A stretch of DNA of 9,860 nucleotides. Origin: Bacteroidales bacterium. Lineage in GTDB: Bacteria > Bacteroidota > Bacteroidia > Bacteroidales > JAOZMU01. The notes below the pieces were generated by a model that had not been told where the DNA came from, searched no databases, and saw only the letters and a program-made list of their open reading frames with translations. The stretch lies in assembly GCA_029934165.1 (NCBI GenBank), contig JAOZMU010000081.1, forward strand, positions 1 through 9,860. Reading direction: 5' to 3'. A program made the position numbers and the translations under genes. Below are positions 1-9,860 of this stretch, in pieces (position 1 is the first letter of the stretch; each line of letters opens with the position of its first letter).

Positions 1-371
1 CTTTGCAATGTGTTAAATATCAAGTTGTAAGGGCGAAGTCAGAAACTTGAGTTATTAATTATTAATTTTCCATTACTACCGAATTATATGATGATTTAAT
101 TCGCCATAACAAATACAATTTTTATGTGGACAAAATAATTGATTTTTCTGCAAAATATTGATTATTATTTTTATTTTTGTAAAAACACGTAATTTTATCA
201 TACCAAGACCATTATGTGTGGACTATCATTATTTCAATGAGTTTTTGTAGATTTATTGGAATTAATCATAAAGTATAGTTTATTTACTAAACTGCAAACC
301 AATATTGTTCAAATAATCAAGACATTATGGCACTATCAATAGCTGTGTCGTTTGTAATTGAGAAAACATAG
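1..371. other. AT-rich intergenic leader with repeat DNA
   Basis: No convincing gene is visible in this stretch. Bases 1-53 resemble, on the opposite strand, 9614-9670, with an exact 15-base core at 39-53. Bases 52-77 form one arm of a 26-base perfect inverted repeat whose other arm is 9815-9840. A small stem (GAATTA at 81-86, TAATTC at 97-102) is present. The rest, 103-371, is AT-rich upstream DNA that must hold the promoter of the four-gene cassette beginning at 372; one weak candidate is listed separately. Confidence 0.7.
147..179 (+). promoter_or_regulatory. Weak candidate Bacteroidota-type promoter
   Basis: TATTTTTG at 172-179 fits the Bacteroidota -7 consensus TAnnTTTG. TCTG at 147-150 lies 21 bases upstream and is one mismatch from the -33 TTTG box. 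It would give a 5' leader of about 185 bases before the cassette's first start codon at 372. The region is so T-rich that a chance match is quite possible. Confidence 0.28.
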
Positions 372-1454
372 ATGAACGTGAAAATATTCAATTTAAATTT
401 AATTCTGTTGATAGCAACGGTATTATTTTCTAATTTAGCTATATCGCAACCTATATTGCCAGACAGCTTGCCTGTTAGGCACAACACTGAATGCTTAATT
501 CAAACTGAGAGTTTTAAATCAAAAATAAATTATGTTTTTGACGGATTTGGTGGCAGCGAAATTACGCATCAATTACATGGTGGTTTTCATCTTAAAGCAG
601 GAATTACATATTCCAAATCAAGAACAGATTATTCAGTTGAAGCTTACTACAATAATTCAAAAAAAATTCCAATTACAGTTGAGATAGGTTACAATCACAA
701 TAAAATAAAATTTGGTGCTTATTATAGTTTTTCCATATTATCACATAAAAATTTCACTTTTGATTTTGGACTTGGTTATAAATTCGGAAATCCAATATCT
801 TATCCATATTTAAAAAGTGGGTTCAAATATATGTTTGATGGAGAAAGTTGGGGTGGTTTAAGTTACTCTTTTGAGAAGAGCTTTGGCAATAAATCTGTTT
901 CCAATCATAATATTTCATATATTTTAGGAAGGAAACCTACGAAATGGATTTTAGTAGATGTGCCTTTAAAAACAGGCAAGTGGATTAAAGACAATATTGA
1001 ATTTGATAAATCAGGATTTAGCATGTATAGAGGATTTCATTTTAAGTTTGGAGTTATGAATTCCGATTCCGAACATGAATATATTGATAATGAAAATAAT
1101 TATCTGTGGGATATGTACTATTTTAATCCTGATTTTTTTCCAATAGGAGCGGAGATGGGGGTTAATAATAATTCTGTGAAATTTGGAGCAATTCATAGTC
1201 TGTCATTTGCAAATTATCAAAACATTACATTAGACCTTGGATTAGGCTACAAATGGGGTTTCGTTGAATATATTGACAAGCAAACATATTACAAGCTAGG
1301 TGTAAGTTTGATGCTAGATATGACATATGGCGGCTTTAGCTTCGCCTATGAAAGAAGTCAATCACTTGGCAATGAATTTAGTTTTTCTTATATAGTTGGT
1401 GCTGAAGCCTCAAGTATAATTGGTATATTGATTTTATCCCTTTTTGGGGGATAA
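372..1454 (+). CDS. Exported beta-barrel-like protein with internal tandem duplication
   Basis: 360 residues of unknown specific function. Residues 1-26 form a signal peptide ending ...AISQ before PILP, so the protein is exported. The mature part is two copies of one module. Copy 1 (about 66-186) and copy 2 (about 216-343) share, in order, a GFHxKxG block (71-77; 221-227), an exposed stretch with NxxxKFGA (110-116; 266-272), a DFGLGYKFG/DLGLGYKWG block (131-139; 288-296), a GGxSxxxE block (161-168; 320-327) and SYILG/SYIVG (182-186; 339-343). The alternating aromatic and hydrophobic pattern suggests membrane or barrel beta strands, so an outer-membrane location is inferred. The tail (about 347-360) is short and hydrophobic, ending FGG rather than in a classic aromatic barrel terminus. 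It opens a close-spaced four-gene cassette; 25 bases separate it from the next gene. Start ATG is placed by the signal peptide. Family name not recognised. Confidence 0.82.
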   Translation: MNVKIFNLNLILLIATVLFSNLAISQPILPDSLPVRHNTECLIQTESFKSKINYVFDGFGGSEITHQLHGGFHLKAGITYSKSRTDYSVEAYYNNSKKIPITVEIGYNHNKIKFGAYYSFSILSHKNFTFDFGLGYKFGNPISYPYLKSGFKYMFDGESWGGLSYSFEKSFGNKSVSNHNISYILGRKPTKWILVDVPLKTGKWIKDNIEFDKSGFSMYRGFHFKFGVMNSDSEHEYIDNENNYLWDMYYFNPDFFPIGAEMGVNNNSVKFGAIHSLSFANYQNITLDLGLGYKWGFVEYIDKQTYYKLGVSLMLDMTYGGFSFAYERSQSLGNEFSFSYIVGAEASSIIGILILSLFGG

Positions 1455-1460
1455 AATCAA
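1428..1460. repeat. Perfect 13-bp stem-loop over a stop codon
   Basis: TTGATTTTATCCC (1428-1440) pairs exactly with GGGATAAAATCAA (1448-1460) around a 7-base loop. It covers the last codons and the stop (1452-1454) of the barrel-like gene and ends 19 bases before the TPR gene start. It is followed by an A-rich run on the plus strand, not a T-run, so it does not look like a standard intrinsic terminator in either direction. A role in mRNA processing, stability or translational coupling between genes 1 and 2 is inferred. Confidence 0.75.
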
Positions 1461-1479
1461 CTAAAAAAAACAAACAAAA

Positions 1480-2793
1480 ATGTATAAAAAACTCGGTTTA
1501 CTATTAATTAAAATAATTATTTTACAGAATGTGTTTTCTCAAAATTATTTTGCATTAGGAAACGAAGCATATAAGAATAATAGTTTTCAACAAGCAATTG
1601 ATTATTATAATACTTATTTGTCAGAGCATAATGACTCTCGTGCATATAATAATATGGGGTGTTCTTTTCTTAAAATAAACGATTACAATAAAGCTGTTGA
1701 TGCTTTTGATAATTCATTGCGCTATAATTCTGATAATTCTGCCGCATATTATAATATTGCATTGATTAACATTAAAAATAATGATTATAACGAAGCATTA
1801 AATAATTTAAACAAGGGCTTGTCAATAGATGAAAATAATGATTTTTATAAAAACAGTGCATTTGTAAACCTAAAATTAGATAATTATACTGATGCTATTG
1901 CTGATTACAAGTTAGCTGGTGATAATGATTTTTCTGTTTATTATAACAAAGGATATGCAAATTTAAAACTTGCAAATTATTACGAAGCTATTAAAGATTA
2001 TGAAATAGTGGTTCAGCTTGCTCCAAATACAAAGTTTGCATATAGCCGACTTGGATTTGCAAAAATCCAAATTAATGATTTTGAGGGCGCAATTGAAGAT
2101 TTAGACAAGGCAATCAATACTGACCCAAACGATTTATACGCATATAATAATCTATCTTATGCCAATCTCAAAATTGGAAATTGCAGAGATGCAATAACGT
2201 ATGCAACAACAGCAATAGATATGAATCAGGATTTTGCAATTGCCTACGGAACTCGTGCATTGGCAAAACATTGCATAAAAAAATATGATGAAGCTCTTAT
2301 AGATTTTAACAAACAGATTGAATTGGAGCCGAGTAATGCAGTTTGTTATAACAATAGGGGATTGACATACGAAAAATTGGGAATAAGTAAATTAGCCTTA
2401 AATGACTATAAAAAAGCCATTAAACTCAAAAGTGATTTTAACGACGCAATTATTAACCAAAATAATTTAATTGCAAAAATAAAATCACCTATAATAATAA
2501 ACTACACTAACAAAATGTATGAAGACCCTGATAATTTAAATGAAAATCCTACTGTTATTATTACTTATGATTTATTAAGTAACTTTAAAGACCAAGAATA
2601 TGATGTAGAAATATTTTTAGTTTCAGAACCTGACAAAGTATTAAACGGAGCAATAGGTGATATTGAAAATATTAAAAATGGGAAACAAAAAAAAATAGAA
2701 TGGGATATGCTTGAAAATTGTTCAGAATGTTTATTAAAAGAAATCATTATCATTAATGTGCGGAAGAAGCAGCAAGTTAGGAAACCTAAATGA
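1480..2793 (+). CDS. Exported TPR-repeat protein with C-terminal beta domain
   Basis: 437 residues, probably a periplasmic or surface scaffold for protein-protein contacts. A signal peptide covers about 1-21 (hydrophobic LGLLLIKIIIL, cleavage after FSQ). About nine TPR repeats run back to back from 22 to about 320; clear units include AYNNMGCSFLKINDYNKAVD (55-74), YYNKGYANLKLANYYEAIKD (154-173) and CYNNRGLTYEKL (289-300). The remainder, about 335-430, is beta-rich, with ITYDL (361-365), YDVEIFLVS (374-382), a GxIGxIxxxKxGxxKxIxWD-like stretch (390-409) and two close cysteines (C414, C417). This resembles a small extracytoplasmic domain often attached to repeat or enzyme domains in Bacteroidota; that link is from memory and not tested. 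The start follows an A-rich leader 25 bases after gene 1, and 41 bases separate it from gene 3. It is probably co-transcribed with the caspase gene, for which it could act as binding partner. Confidence 0.88.
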   Translation: MYKKLGLLLIKIIILQNVFSQNYFALGNEAYKNNSFQQAIDYYNTYLSEHNDSRAYNNMGCSFLKINDYNKAVDAFDNSLRYNSDNSAAYYNIALINIKNNDYNEALNNLNKGLSIDENNDFYKNSAFVNLKLDNYTDAIADYKLAGDNDFSVYYNKGYANLKLANYYEAIKDYEIVVQLAPNTKFAYSRLGFAKIQINDFEGAIEDLDKAINTDPNDLYAYNNLSYANLKIGNCRDAITYATTAIDMNQDFAIAYGTRALAKHCIKKYDEALIDFNKQIELEPSNAVCYNNRGLTYEKLGISKLALNDYKKAIKLKSDFNDAIINQNNLIAKIKSPIIINYTNKMYEDPDNLNENPTVIITYDLLSNFKDQEYDVEIFLVSEPDKVLNGAIGDIENIKNGKQKKIEWDMLENCSECLLKEIIIINVRKKQQVRKPK

Positions 2794-5700
2794 CATATTA
2801 TAACACTTGAAATTTTTAACAAAAAAACAACATCATGAAATCATTTGCCATTACAGCTTTTTTATTTTTTTTATTTCAATATTCATATTCACAAATTAGT
2901 CCATTAGCGTTAAAAAAAAAGCAAATAGAACGAAAAATGCAAGCATATTTTAATGAACAAAGTTTATCAGACGGTATGGAACCTTTGATAGACTTAAAGT
3001 TTGATAAAAAAGATTTGTATGCTAAATATTCATTTCAGATTAAAAGCAATATTGATATTAACGCCTTAAATCTTTCCAGGTATAACTATCCACCTGGAAG
3101 TTACAGCTTAAATGATACTAATGATGCTCCTGCTACTTTTTTGACAGTGCAAACTTTTACTGAAAGCATTGATGAGTTTTTGACAGAATACTTTGAGCCA
3201 AACTCTGATATAACAATTACAATAACTGGATATACGGATGCCTCGCCTACCAATGGTTTAATTTACAAAGGAGAATTTGGTTTTTTAGAGCAATTTAACC
3301 TAAGGAAAGGTGCCGAAATACAAACTAATAGTATTCTTGGTTTCTTAAGAACACTGGGGGTGAGGCGCATTTTAGGTCTTTACTTTAAAAAACAAAAGAA
3401 ATTCGATGACATAAAATTGCGATATAAGTATTTTTCCGAAACACAGAATGAAGAAACAGGTGAAATTGGTGGAAGTTTTCGTAAGGTTGAAATAGAATTG
3501 TTAATTAAAGATGCTCTTGTTGCTAAAGCAGACAAGTAGTTGTGTCTTATTTTAGACTTGAACTTAAAACAGCATACCAGATGGAACGATTGTTTTTTTT
3601 TATTTTATTTACTATATTAACATCAAATGTAGCAACTTTAAATGCTCAAATTGAAAGTAGCACAGAACTGAAACGAGCTATATATAATGAACAATTCAAT
3701 GATAACCGTAACGATTGGTATCTTGGAAATAAGATAAAAACTAATTCTGTTATTGCAAATGGTGTTTTTCATTTCCAATCAAAAGTAAGCGACATGCCTT
3801 TTATAAGGTATCAAAAAATAAACATTTCAGAAGTAGAGAGCTTTGAAATTAAAATTAAAATAAAACAAACCGAGGGGGCTAACGCCTATGGTTTACGATG
3901 GGGAGGCAGTAAAGACAGTTCACATGTATTTTACCTTGACAATACTGGTAGATATTCAATTGGTAAATGTAGCAAACATGATTATACAGAACCATTGCAG
4001 TGGCAAGGTACTGAAACAATTAAGCCTGACGATTTTAACACATTAAAAGTAAGAAAAGAACGCAGCAGTTTGTCGTATTTTATTAACAACGAATTAATAA
4101 CAACACATAAATTTAAAACTATTTTTGGTGATAGAATTGGTTTTATTGTCCCTTATGCCTCAAAAATAGAAATTGATTATTTGACAATATATTCATTAGA
4201 TAGCAAAACCAATATTGATAATATTTCAAAAAACTCTTGCTCAAATTTAGCATTTGAATTGTTAGCCCCCTTTTCAGATACAGTTACAGAGAATCAATCA
4301 TACAAAGTAGTAGTAAAAATTTATAATGACGAGAATTTTGATATTAGTTTAAACAACGTTTCGCAGAATTATTATACTTTAACACGCCATAATGGATATA
4401 AAATAATTGAAAAAACGATTACATTAAAGCCTGGCAATAACAACTTAAATATAACTGCGGGTAATTATACCGAGCGAAGAAAAATAGTTTATAATTCTAC
4501 AAATGATATTATTCCACCAGAAATAGAAATTACTTATCCAGTTGTTCGTGGCGTTAAACCTATTTTGCGAGAAAAACAAGTAACAATCAAAGGAATAGTG
4601 ACTGATGAAAGCGGAATCTTTGAAATTCTTATAAATGAACATGAAGCAAGCGTAGATGCAAATGGAAATTTTTCTAAAACTATTTTACTTGCTTATGGAG
4701 ATAATTTTTTTACTGTTACTGCAACAGATATAGAACAAAATACATCCACAAAAGAGTTTTCAATACAACGGGAAAGTGAGCAGTACAGTATTGATATAGG
4801 AATTTATTATGCCATAATTATTGGAGTTAGTGATTACACAGACCCCCAAATACCAGACCTTAATAATAGACCAACAGAAGATGCCCAAGCATTAAAAAAC
4901 ACTTTGGTAGAATATTACACCTTTGAGGAGGAAAATATTAAACTCCTTGAAAATCCAACAAGGCGGCAAATAATTAGAGCTTTTAACGAATTTGAAAAAG
5001 AAATAACAGAAAAAGATAATTTTTTAATCTTTTATGCAGGACATGGGGATTATGAAGAGAGTAATGATAAAGGTTATTGGATACCTTCTGATGCTGAGTA
5101 TGGCTATACAGACGGGTTTATTTACAATAGCACATTAGTAGATGAAATAGATAAAATTAACTCAATGCACACATTACTAATATCTGATGCGTGTTTCAGT
5201 GGAAGTATTTTCAAAACAAGAGCTTTGCCAAAAGATTCTGTACTTGTTTATCAAAAGAAATATAAATTAAAAAGTAGGAATGCAATAACAAGTGGAACTC
5301 TTAAAACAGTTCTAAACGAAAGTGTGTTTTTTGAATATTTAAACAAAAAATTGATTGATAATAACCAAAAATATATGTCAGCTTCGGAATTATTTCATCA
5401 AATAGAAATACCAGTTAGCAGAAACAGCCCAAATATTCCACAATTTGGAGATATTCAAAATGTTGGTGATGAAGGTGGCGACTTTATATTTATACGGAGA
5501 TAAGCAGAGATAAATAGACTTTTACTTCGCTAGCGTGGTAATTACTTATATATCAATGGATATGCAATTATGTATTTTATTTTCAACACAATTCCAATGA
5601 AAGGCTAAGGAGTACGATATTTCGCAAATTATTCAAAAAAACGGGATAACTTTGCCCTTTTGTAAAAAAGTGTCAAGTTTTTTTGAACTCTCTGAAACAT

Positions 5701-8700
5701 GCCAAAATTTGTTTGTCTTACGTTTTTGTTGTTGAAAGTTGATGTAAGTACTCTTACAAAAGTTCTTACGCTTTTTATTAACCTAAGTTGTTAATTCACA
5801 GCTTAAACGTTTCATAAAAAATAGGTCTTAGACTGGGATGTTGTATTTTCTGAAGTATGTTTGGATGAAATTGTTAATGTTAATTGTTTTGGTGGCAATT
5901 GGTAGTCTTGTGGAGGCTCAGAAGGTGGATTATGATTTAGAGCTTTTTAGGCAAGATGAATTTGCGAAGCAGTTGCTATTTTTGGACTTGGATTTGTCTG
6001 GGAATACGAGTAGTTTAGATGTTGTGGGAGATGAGCCGTTTGAAGTTAATGATTTTTCTGGTGGTGTAGAAATAGGTTATAATAATCGTGTGTATAAATC
6101 AAAAGTTGTGAACTCACTTTTGATTGAAGGGATTGTTAATCACAATAAATATCGCGAAAAGAAGGATAATTTTTTGGATAATAGCAATTTATCGTTTTCG
6201 GCGTTTGTTACAGTTGAGAACGATTTTAAGTATTATTTTAAGAATAGTTTTTTTGTAAAAACTGATGTTCAAATGGCGGTAGGTGGATTAAATAATAGTG
6301 CTGTTTATCGCGGGCTGGCTACAAACAACGAGAATAGGACAGATATAGTTAAAAAAGATGCACGTTTGGCTGCAGATTTTTCAGTTGGTTTTGGCAGGCT
6401 TTTTCCTGTGGATATGCTTCAGTATGCGGCTTTTGTATTGCAAGATTTAATTGATAATGACAGACTTTCTAGGAGTCCGACAAATACTGAAATAAGCAAT
6501 TTCGCTAATGTCTTGGTTAGGGTTACGAGTAGAAGGATTTTTGATTTACGAGTTGCAAAAAAGTTGGAGATTGTTGCTATTGATTCGTTTTTGCGAGCAA
6601 ACAATTTAGTTAGTAATCCCGATGGGTTTTATTATGCCGGCATTGCCGATATGGCTGGTTTTGCCCCTCGACATTCGCGGGAATCAGGGTTTGCTGTTTC
6701 TGGTGGAGCTTATATTTCTGGAATTAATGAATTCAGTGATAGTGAAAATCAGGTGTTTATTAATGGTGCTTTTATTGGAAAGAGTGATAGTGAAACCAAG
6801 CAAGTAACATCGGAATTTGGGAGTAGTGTTGGTGTTAGTTACTCAAAACCAATTAATTTGAATTGGCAATTTGATACGCAGATTTTTTTACGATACGGAA
6901 AATTTCGGGTACTAACAGAATTACATGAACTTACTGGAAATGAAAGTATTACGAATAATTATAACAAGGGGATTGTTTCTGGTTCGTCAAAGATGTCGTT
7001 TTTTCCTAACACACGAACTGAGATGTCTTTAAATTTGTCCAGCAGTTTTGAAAAATATGCAAACGATGCTGTTGAAAATACTGTTGCAACCTCGAATGTT
7101 GAAATTATAGTGTCTTATTATTTTTCCTCTGCCTTGAGATTTATTGCCAGTGCATCGTTGAAATACTCCGATTTTATTGATAAAGATATTCAGTATGAAT
7201 ATAAAAAACTACAAAGTTCTATGAATTTATCCTTGGTTTATTATTTATTTTAAGTCGAATCGTACAACATGGAAAATAACTTACCCGAAAATTGGAAGAA
7301 AATACTATCCGATGAATTTGAAAAGGATTATTTCACAAACCTTGTGCAATTTGTTGAGTCTGAGCGAAAAAGCAAAAACATCTTACCACCAAAAGAACTA
7401 GTGTTTTCGGCACTGGAGTACGCCTCCGTTTCTTCGATAAAAGTTGTTATTATTGGTCAAGACCCTTATCATGGTGTTGGTCAGGCAAATGGATTGGCTT
7501 TTTCTGTACGCAAAGGAATTAAGTTTCCGCCGTCTCTTCGGAATATTTTTAAGGAGTTAGACAGCGATTTGGGTATTCCGACACCAGACCATGGCGATTT
7601 GACAAAGTGGGCAAATCAAGGAATTTTGCTTTTGAATACAACGCTGACTGTTAGAGAAAAATCGCCGGCTTCGCATGCAAAAAAAGGATGGGATATTTTT
7701 ACAGACAAGATTATTAGCGTAATTTCCGAAGCTCAAAGCAGTGTTGTTTTTCTTCTTTGGGGACGTTTCGCCCAATCAAAGAAACGACTAATTGACGACT
7801 CTAAACATATAATTTTAGACGCAGCCCACCCATCTCCATTTTCTGCTCACAATGGTTTCTTCGGGTGTAGGCACTTTTCCAAGGTTAACGAAATATTGAA
7901 AAAAAACAACGAATCTCCAATCGACTGGAGGCTGGATAATGCCCAACCAGTTTTATTTTAAGAACACACGATTATGCTATTTTCTACGGTAGTGTTTATC
8001 CATTTCGTAGCTCAGATTCTTCAAAACAATATCCAACGCTACTGGACTAAGCTGAAAATAATTCAACTTAATCATTTTGCGAGACCCAAGTGCCACCATA
8101 TCCCAGTAACCATCTGTTTCTATGCGCCGTTCATGTTGCGCCCACCTTGGGAGTATCGAAATGCCCACTTTTCCGCTGTTCGGATTTATCATCTTAACAC
8201 TTAAATCCCTGAGAAATACGATATTGTGGTAATTGCGTTCTTTTCGTAAATCATAACCAGTTACTTTTTTGAACTCTTTTACTCGTTTAGAAATCATAAT
8301 TTTTAGTTGCCTAACAACCTCTTCGCGCACCATCGAGCTACGTATTGCAGATTTGTAATATGGTATTAAAACTTTTGCATAAGCAATATCCGCCAAAAAT
8401 GCAATTGGGTCAATACCAGCAGCTTTCACCGAATCAAACCCCATAATTCCATCGCCATTTTTAAACCGGATAATCCTTAACGTATCGTTCAGAGCCTTTA
8501 TCAATTTGTAATACGAAAAAGGCTTATTCATTTCGTCCCGATAAATTTGTCGTGTCGTATCCGTTGATAATGAGCCGTTAAGCGTGTCAAGTATTTGTTT
8601 AACAAGTGGGCGCAAAGGGAGCAAACGAACAGTTTCCCAAGTCAGGTTCGTAGCTTCAAACCTTGCAATAGTATCATTTTTATTAATTTCGCGTGCATTT

Positions 8701-9860
8701 CGCAAATCAATTTTAAAAATCATGTGTCCCTTTTGCGTGGCATATTGAAGGTCGTCCTGAACTTGACCTAATAAATTCATCGGAATATCCATATTCGATG
8801 TCAAAAGAGTGTTAATCAACTCTCTATGTTCCCAAATAACCTCCTCTTCGACAACCTCAACAGTATCTTCCTCAATTTCAGCAACCTCCTCGACAACATT
8901 TGCACTTGGATTTTGATAAGGATTATTGTAAGTTCCTGCTTCTCCATCCATCATACCATATTCGTAACCAGCATTATAGCCAATGTCCAAATCGGTATCC
9001 TCTGCGTGATAGTCCCACGTAATATTCCCCGTCGAACCTTCATCGAATCCTTTTTCGTAGCCCTCGTTGTAGCCATTAATATATTCTGGACTTTCGTTGC
9101 CAACAGGCACAGTATTAGAGTAATCGTCCTCATACTGATATTCATCTGTCGAGCCACCACCATAACTAAAAGGGTCAATAATTTGGTAGCCGGCAGGAGC
9201 AACTTCAATCACCACCGTATCTTCAAAAAGACTATCAACAACATAATACTCAGAGTAGTTACACTCTTTGATAACCAGAATTTTTGTAACCGAAACACCA
9301 GTCGTAGCGTCAGTTTCCGTTATCTGCCCACCAACATAAATACTGACAGACTTCTCATCGCTCGTAATCACACTTTCGATAGCTCTCACAAAACGCTGCC
9401 CATTGACATCAGCAAGTCCGAAGAGACACAAAATTACAACACATAAATACTTCATGGATAAAGGATTATAAATAAAACTAACTCAAATTATTGCCAATAA
9501 AAACCCGAATTTGTAAAGAATATTTGGGCATGTTTCATATAGCTTAAAAAACTTGACACTTTTTTACAAAAAAAGTAAAATTATCCCATTTTACGCAAAA
9601 ATTGCATATTAGCAACTCAAGTTTCTGATTTTAATAACACCTTGAATATCAAGCTGTTGCAGATGCAAAAAGTGTTAAAAAGTTGCATAATTCGACATAA
9701 TATTGTATCTTTGAGGTAGTTACAAACCAAGTACAAAAACAGTCTCATTATGCAACATTACAAATGTAATACAAATCAATCGGAACTTTCATTTTTATCG
9801 GTATCTTTCATATAAGTAATGGAAAATTAATAATTAATAATTAATAATTTTGCTTACGCC

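Overview
The window looks like chromosomal DNA of a member of the Bacteroidota. Signs seen in the sequence are AT-rich DNA, A-rich leaders without clear Shine-Dalgarno sites, signal peptides ending in a Gln right after the cleavage site, many small secreted beta-rich proteins, and a -7 box of the TAnnTTTG type. No species or genus can be fixed from this window.

Left part (about 54-5623): a short-spaced, same-strand cassette of four exported proteins. In order they are a beta-barrel-like protein built from a tandem duplication (372-1454), a nine-TPR protein with a C-terminal beta domain (1480-2793), a small protein with a degenerate OmpA-like C-terminus (2835-3539), and a multidomain metacaspase-like C14 peptidase with an intact His/Cys dyad (3581-5503). 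Gaps are 25 to 41 bases, so one transcript is likely. A perfect 13-bp stem-loop sits over the stop codon of the first gene. By eye this cassette is more AT-rich than the genes to its right. The reading is an envelope-located module: barrel, TPR scaffold, wall-anchoring protein and a caspase-fold protease. No such named system is known to me, so a joint role is inference.

Right part (5838-9455): an outer-membrane beta-barrel-like protein (5865-7253) is followed after 15 bases by uracil-DNA glycosylase ung (7269-7961), the only housekeeping gene here. A convergent gene on the minus strand (7977-9455) encodes an exported protein of unknown function with GYxxGYxxG repeats and an acidic linker.

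Intergenic DNA carries the main surprise. A composite repeat at 9525-9670 (minus strand) has two halves. One half resembles the first 53 bases of the window and the other resembles 5624-5710, both on the plus strand and in the same order. This is what would be seen if the caspase cassette had been inserted into another copy of the repeat. A second, 26-bp perfect inverted repeat lies at 52-77 and 9815-9840. The right edge also has a good Bacteroidota promoter reading into a 21-codon fragment that may be the broken start of a transposase gene.
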